Shown: positions 6,700 through 10,526 of the stretch, piece after piece | Layout of the letters: every line of letters starts with the position of its first letter | How positions within the stretch are numbered: the first letter of the stretch is position 1 | NCBI GenBank assembly: GCA_011524845.1 | Contig: WTJL01000167.1 | Coordinates: 8,088-18,613, forward strand | Source: Flavobacteriales bacterium | GTDB taxonomy: Bacteria > Bacteroidota > Bacteroidia > Flavobacteriales_D > Sanyastnellaceae | Direction: 5' to 3' | Length of the DNA stretch: 10,526 nt | The notes under the pieces: generated by a model | Told to the model about the DNA's origin: nothing | The model's database searches: none | The model's input: only the letters and a program-made list of their open reading frames with translations | Made by a program: the position numbers and the translations under genes

Positions 6700-8277
6700 T
6701 CAGGCGTAACGGGCGGTCATTTCTGCTGCCGCAGACTCAATCACGCTGGTTTCAGCGTCGGTGTATTTGCCGGCTTTCAACGAAGCCATCGTGTCGGCGT
6801 GCTTGTTGCGCATGTAGTCGAGGAACTCGACCTCAAACTCGCGGATCTTGTCCACAGGGACGTCCTTCAACAAGTTCTTGGTGCCGCAGTAGATGATGGC
6901 AATCTGCTCCTCCACGGGGAGGGGCGAGTTTTGGTCTTGCTTCAAGATCTCCACGTTGCGCTCACCCTTGCCGAGCACGGCCTTGGTTGCGTCGTCGAGG
7001 TCAGAGCCAAACTTGGCAAACGCCTCCAGCTCGCGGAACTGAGCTTGGTCAAGCTTCAGTGTACCTGCCACCTTCTTCATGGACTTGATCTGCGCAGAAC
7101 CCCCCACACGGCTCACCGAGATGCCCACGTTGATCGCGGGACGCACACCGGAGAGGAAGAGGTTGGATTCCAAGAAGATTTGTCCATCCGTGATGGAGAT
7201 CACGTTGGTCGGAATGTACGCCGACACGTCACCCGCTTGGGTCTCAATGATGGGGAGGGCCGTCAATGAACCGCCACCCTTCACTTTGCCCTTGAGGGAC
7301 TCGGGGAGGTCGTTCATTTGGGCTGCGATGCTGTCCTCCGCGATGACCTTTGCCGCACGCTCGAGCAAACGAGAGTGGAGGTAGAACACGTCACCTGGGT
7401 AAGCCTCACGTCCTGGAGGACGGCGAAGCAACAACGACACCTCACGGTAGGCCACGGCCTGCTTGGAGAGGTCATCGTACACCACCAATGCCGGACGGCC
7501 TGTGTCGCGGAAGTACTCTCCGATGGCCGCACCCGTAAACGGTGCGTAGAACTGGAGAGGTGCAGGGTCAGAAGCCGTTGCGGCCACCACCACGGTGTAG
7601 GCCAAGGCGCCTGCCTCCTCGAGCGTCTTCACGATGCCCGCTACTGTCGAGCCCTTCTGGCCCACAGCGACGTAGATGCAGAACACGGGCTCACCCGCGT
7701 CGTAGAACTCCTTCTGGTTGATGATGGTGTCAATGGCCACCGTCGTCTTTCCAGTCTGACGGTCGCCAATGATCAACTCACGCTGTCCACGGCCGATGGG
7801 GATCATCGCGTCGATGGACTTGATGCCTGTCTGCAAAGGCTCGTTCACAGGCTGACGGTAAATCACACCAGGCGCCTTGCGCTCGATCGGCATGTCAAAC
7901 GTCTCTCCCGTGATGGGGCCCTTGCCGTCAATCGGCTCGCCCAACATGTTGACCACGCGGCCCAACATGCCTTCACCCACCTTGACCGACGCAATGGAAT
8001 TCGTGCGCTTGGCCGTGCTGCCTTCCTTCAAGTCTCCTGAAGGCTCGAGCAACACCACACCCACGTTGTCTTCCTCGAGGTTGAGGACGATGCCGCGAAC
8101 GCCATTTTCAAATTCGATCAATTCCCCGGACTGCACACTTGTCAATCCGTAAATGCGGGCGATTCCGTCTCCCACCTGGAGGACGGTGCCAACTTCCTCA
8201 AGTTGAGCTGCACTTGCAGATCCTGCGAGTTGCTCGCGGAGGATGCTGGAGACTTCTGCTGGGTTGATATCAGCCAT
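6700..8277 (-). CDS. atpA: ATP synthase F1 subunit alpha
   Basis: 525 residues; the non-catalytic nucleotide-binding subunit that alternates with beta in the F1 head. The N-terminal beta-barrel (about 25-95) is followed by the nucleotide-binding domain with Walker A GDRQTGKTT (171-179) and the Walker B strand ALVVYDD (263-269). The ISVSRVGG segment (386-393) carries R390, equivalent to the alpha arginine that contacts nucleotide in the beta site. The stretch AAQMNDLPESLKGKVKGGG (318-336) is longer than in E. coli, as is usual in Bacteroidota. A helical C-terminal domain follows from about 400. The start codon is 21 bases after the atpH stop. No Shine-Dalgarno sequence is evident. The gene is intact. 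Confidence 0.99.
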   Translation of the reverse strand: MADINPAEVSSILREQLAGSASAAQLEEVGTVLQVGDGIARIYGLTSVQSGELIEFENGVRGIVLNLEEDNVGVVLLEPSGDLKEGSTAKRTNSIASVKVGEGMLGRVVNMLGEPIDGKGPITGETFDMPIERKAPGVIYRQPVNEPLQTGIKSIDAMIPIGRGQRELIIGDRQTGKTTVAIDTIINQKEFYDAGEPVFCIYVAVGQKGSTVAGIVKTLEEAGALAYTVVVAATASDPAPLQFYAPFTGAAIGEYFRDTGRPALVVYDDLSKQAVAYREVSLLLRRPPGREAYPGDVFYLHSRLLERAAKVIAEDSIAAQMNDLPESLKGKVKGGGSLTALPIIETQAGDVSAYIPTNVISITDGQIFLESNLFLSGVRPAINVGISVSRVGGSAQIKSMKKVAGTLKLDQAQFRELEAFAKFGSDLDDATKAVLGKGERNVEILKQDQNSPLPVEEQIAIIYCGTKNLLKDVPVDKIREFEVEFLDYMRNKHADTMASLKAGKYTDAETSVIESAAAEMTARYA

Positions 8278-8298
8278 CAGTTTGTGATTTTGTCCCGA

Positions 8299-8856
8299 TC
8301 AGAATTCGGGCTCGTAATCGTGTTCCGTGAGTTCGCGGCCAAGCGCCTGGATTTGGCGCTTCACCGAGGCGTCGATCATCTGATCTCCGATGTGGAGGAT
8401 GTACCCTCCGAGGATGTCAGGATCGACCTGTTCAGTCAATTCCACTTCGCCCTTGTGGACTTTGGCCACTTGGGCAAGGATGCTGGACCGCAACGCGTCT
8501 GTCAATGCCACTGCCGTGGTCACCGTCACAGATTGAATGTTGCGAAGGGCCCGAAGCTGGGTTTGGCCTTCTTGGACCATGTCCACCACCAAACCTTCTC
8601 GCCCTTTCTGGATGAGGATTTGGAGGTAACTCGCCGTGAGTTCACCCACGTGCCCCTTGAGCACAGCGTCCAGCACTGCCTGCTTCTTGTCCCCCTTGAC
8701 AATGGGGCTTTGAAGCAGCACCACCAAGTCGCGTGAGCCTTCGAACAACGCGTCAAGCGTGTCCAAATCCTGACCCACCGCATCCAACTCGTTGCGCTCT
8801 TGCGCAAGAGAAAGAAGGGCTTTCGCGTAACGTGCGGCGACTCGTGCTGTAGCCAT
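8299..8856 (-). CDS. atpH: ATP synthase F1 subunit delta (OSCP-like)
   Basis: 185 residues; the peripheral stator subunit that ties the b-subunit stalk to the top of F1. The N-terminal helical domain starts ATARVAARYAKALLSLAQE, the usual RYAxAL family opening. The C-terminal part ends GGYILHIGDQMIDASVKRQIQALGREL, the conserved family signature (G-G-x-x-x-x-x-x-D-x-x-x-D-x-S). Length is normal. It starts three bases after the atpF stop, so translation is probably coupled. The ending EHDYEPEF is a short acidic tail of no recognised role. Confidence 0.97.
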   Translation of the reverse strand: MATARVAARYAKALLSLAQERNELDAVGQDLDTLDALFEGSRDLVVLLQSPIVKGDKKQAVLDAVLKGHVGELTASYLQILIQKGREGLVVDMVQEGQTQLRALRNIQSVTVTTAVALTDALRSSILAQVAKVHKGEVELTEQVDPDILGGYILHIGDQMIDASVKRQIQALGRELTEHDYEPEF

Positions 8857-8859
8857 GGC

Positions 8860-9357
8860 TTAGTTCAATGGGCTTTCGTCGATCAACTTCTGCACCAACG
8901 CTTGCTGCTTGTCGTCGCCAGACAATTCTGTGCGAATGAGCTTTTCAGCGATGGTCACAGACAACTTCGCCACTTCCGCCTTCAATTCCGCTACCGCGGC
9001 TTTGCGTTCTGTGGCGATTGCTTGGCGAGCGTTTTCCGCTTCACGAGAGGCCTCGTCTTTGGCTTTGGCCTTGGCCTCTGCCACCACCTTGTCTGCCATC
9101 TCGCGCGCTTCACGCAACATCGCGTCGCGTTCTGCACGTGCTTCCTGAAGCAGGCGGTCGTTGTCCGCTTGCAAGGCCGTCATTTCTGAACGGGCCTTGT
9201 CTGCTTCATTCAAGGCAGTGGCAATGCTCTCTTCGCGCTCCTTCAGGGCAGTGAGGATCGGCCCCCACGCCATTTTGCGCAGCAAGAACATGACCACCAA
9301 AAAGGCAATGGTGGACCAGACGACTGTCCCGAATGCGGGTGTCAGCAGCGCCTCCAT
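8860..9357 (-). CDS. atpF: ATP synthase F0 subunit b
   Basis: I start the gene at the ATG at 9357, giving 165 residues (MEALLTPAFG...). This start lies four bases after the atpE stop, and the family begins just before the membrane helix. A longer reading from 9390 would overlap atpE and add a non-family leader. One N-terminal membrane helix (about 10-28) is followed by KMAWGPILTALKEREE, the conserved membrane-exit region. The rest is a long, Ala/Glu/Arg-rich dimeric coiled coil (about 40-145) that forms the peripheral stalk, and a short C-terminal part that contacts delta. There is a single b gene, with no b' partner, as expected outside photosynthetic lineages. Confidence 0.96.
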   Translation of the reverse strand: MEALLTPAFGTVVWSTIAFLVVMFLLRKMAWGPILTALKEREESIATALNEADKARSEMTALQADNDRLLQEARAERDAMLREAREMADKVVAEAKAKAKDEASREAENARQAIATERKAAVAELKAEVAKLSVTIAEKLIRTELSGDDKQQALVQKLIDESPLN

Positions 9358-9361
9358 CGAA

Positions 9362-9601
9362 TTATCCGAGGGCGACGAGCAAGCAAACAATCACACCGAA
9401 GAGGGCAACACCCTCAACCAGTGCCGCAGCAACGATCATGTTGGAGCGAATGTCGCCAGCGATTTCAGGCTGACGGGCCATGGCTTCCAAGGCAGATCCG
9501 CCAATGCGTCCAACACCGAGGCCTGCGCCGATAGCAGCAGCACCAGCACCGAGGCCTGCGAGGCCCTGTCCAATTTCAAGAAGGATGGTCAACAATTCCA
9601 T
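9362..9601 (-). CDS. atpE: ATP synthase F0 subunit c (proteolipid)
   Basis: The 79-residue hairpin of two membrane helices forms the rotor ring. Helix 1 holds the glycine-repeat packing motif GAGAAAIGAGLGVGRIGG. The polar loop is ARQPE (42-46). Helix 2 holds the ion-binding carboxylate E63 in ALVEGVALFG. The residues that define the sodium-binding type in Ilyobacter (Gln in helix 1 and Ser after the Glu) are V30 and G64 here, so I infer proton coupling. The ATG at 9601 is chosen because MELLTILLEIGQGLAGLGAG is the normal family start. Upstream in-frame codons from 9712 would run through the end of atpB and are not used. The 28-base gap before it is AT-rich and could help strong initiation, as c is needed in many copies. 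Confidence 0.96.
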   Translation of the reverse strand: MELLTILLEIGQGLAGLGAGAAAIGAGLGVGRIGGSALEAMARQPEIAGDIRSNMIVAAALVEGVALFGVIVCLLVALG

Positions 9602-9629
9602 TTGGAAAATTTTGAAAGAGTAATAAGAA

Positions 9630-10526
9630 TCAATGATGGGCCTCGTGGGTCGCTTCACCGAAGTAAATCGCGGCCAAGAGGGTAAAGACAAATGCTTGCA
9701 AGAACGCCACAAGGAGTTCGAGGCAGTACATGAAAATCATGAAGGCCGTGGAGAAGATGCCAATGCCGTACCCGGCAGCCATCGCCTCTCCGCCTTTGCC
9801 GAAGATGAGAATCAAGCTCACAAACGACAAGATGATGATGTGACCCGCGCTGATGTTGGCCGTCAAACGGATCATCAACACGATGGGCTTCAAGAACATT
9901 CCCACGATCTCGATGGGGATGATGATGGGCATCACAAACAGAGGCACACCTGGAGGCCAGAACAAGTGGCCCCAGTAATGCTTGTTTCCATTGAGCGTGG
10001 TGATCAAGAACACCAACGACGCCAACACCATGGTGATGCCCAAGGTGCCTGTCACGTTGAAGCCTCCAATGAATGGAACAAGGCCCAACAAGTTGGCGAA
10101 GAAGATGAAGAAGAACACCGTCATCAGGAAGGGCAAGAACTTGTCCGCCTTCTCTTTTCCAATGTTGGGAACGGCAATCTCGTCACGAAGGAACAACACC
10201 AAGGGTTCAAGGGCGTTGGTCATTCCTGTGGGCGCTTGACCCTGACGGTTCTTGTAGCTTCCTGCCATGCGGCCAAACAACAACACCATCAAGCCCAGCA
10301 TGAGAAGCATGCCGAAAATGGATTTGGTGATGCTCAAGTCGTACACCACAGGTCCGTGGTGGCCATGGTCTGCGTGATCGTGTTCTCCGTGGTCGTGACC
10401 AGCATGCTCTTCGTGTGCCTCGTGATCGTGATCGGCATGGTCATGGTCACCGTGCGCATCGTGGTCGTGGCCGGCATGGTCGTCGTGACCGTGACCTGCG
10501 TGGTCACCCGCCACAGCAATGTGGCC
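9630..10526 (-). CDS. atpB: ATP synthase F0 subunit a, 5' end outside window
   Basis: The frame is open to the right edge, so the N-terminus is missing; the visible part has 298 residues, numbered here from the codon at 10526-10524. The GTG at 10514 is an ordinary Val codon. Residues 2-57 are extremely His/Asp-rich. The rest is a standard a-subunit with several membrane helices, starting PVVYDLSITKSIFGM. MIRLTANISAGH carries the essential R220 (E. coli R210) that faces the c-ring Glu, and LQAFVFTLL carries Q277 (E. coli Q252). E. coli E219 and H245 correspond to H229 and E270 here, the swapped pairing also found in mitochondria. Bacteroidota a-subunits usually have an extra N-terminal part with a signal peptide, so the missing piece may be tens of residues. 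It is the first visible gene of the operon; any promoter or atpI lies outside. Confidence 0.96.
   Translation of the reverse strand, partial: GHIAVAGDHAGHGHDDHAGHDHDAHGDHDHADHDHEAHEEHAGHDHGEHDHADHGHHGPVVYDLSITKSIFGMLLMLGLMVLLFGRMAGSYKNRQGQAPTGMTNALEPLVLFLRDEIAVPNIGKEKADKFLPFLMTVFFFIFFANLLGLVPFIGGFNVTGTLGITMVLASLVFLITTLNGNKHYWGHLFWPPGVPLFVMPIIIPIEIVGMFLKPIVLMIRLTANISAGHIIILSFVSLILIFGKGGEAMAAGYGIGIFSTAFMIFMYCLELLVAFLQAFVFTLLAAIYFGEATHEAHH
10356..10523 (-). repeat. Degenerate repeats encoding the His/Asp-rich segment of AtpB
   Basis: On the plus strand, related 18-base units occur at 10389-10406 (GTGGTCGTGACCAGCATG), 10422-10439 (GTGATCGTGATCGGCATG) and 10461-10478 (GTGGTCGTGGCCGGCATG). The first and third agree at 16 of 18 positions, the second and third at 15 of 18. 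All are in the atpB frame and encode HAGHDH- or HADHDH-type units on the minus strand. From the His codon at 10521-10523 to 10356 there are 21 His, 12 Asp and 4 Glu; the rest is mostly Ala and Gly. Spacing is irregular (33 and 39 bases), so this is an expanded low-complexity tract rather than a clean tandem array. Confidence 0.75.

Noticed and set aside
9358..9390. An upstream start for atpF at 9390
   Set aside because: It would overlap the atpE coding region and add a leader unlike the family; the ATG at 9357 is placed four bases after the atpE stop.
9362..9712. A longer atpE reading with 37 extra N-terminal residues
   Set aside because: The extension runs through the 3' end of atpB and has no membrane or family features; the conserved c-subunit start is the ATG at 9601.

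Overview
The window looks like a chromosomal housekeeping segment from a fairly GC-rich member of the Bacteroidota, most likely a Flavobacteriales-type lineage. The evidence is a DUF4270-like gene placed directly before glmS, start codons without clear Shine-Dalgarno sequences, an atpB-E-F-H-A-G block with no atpD or atpC attached at its visible end, the Bacteroidota-type insertion in AtpA near residues 318-333, and a small secreted beta-barrel protein. I see no tRNA, rRNA, CRISPR array, insertion sequence, phage gene or integration site.

Left part, plus strand (1-4343). The window opens inside the 3' end of a DUF4270-type lipoprotein gene. glmS follows 21 bases later; it makes glucosamine-6-phosphate for peptidoglycan and lipopolysaccharide. 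A hairpin follows glmS. Next is a signal-peptide-bearing outer-membrane beta-barrel protein that ends in a strong intrinsic terminator. A metal-dependent cyclase-family (kynurenine-formamidase-like) hydrolase starts only 15 bases after that terminator hairpin.

Right part, minus strand (4319-10526). Read from the right edge, atpB (5' end missing), atpE, atpF, atpH, atpA and atpG are packed with gaps of 28, 4, 3, 21 and 11 bases. They encode F0 subunits a, c and b and F1 subunits delta, alpha and gamma. The c-subunit residues indicate a proton-coupled enzyme. The catalytic beta subunit and epsilon are not in the window, and atpD-atpC is often a separate locus in flavobacterial genomes. An NtrY-like membrane histidine kinase lies 48 bases after atpG in the same direction, with no response regulator in view. 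It converges on the cyclase gene, and the two reading frames overlap by 25 bases.

Most of this is ordinary core genome. The points that merit a second look are the very His/Asp-rich segment in the N-terminal part of AtpB, the histidine kinase attached to the end of the ATP synthase cluster, and the cyclase gene squeezed between a strong terminator and a convergent overlapping neighbour. I did not find convincing evidence of a new biological system.
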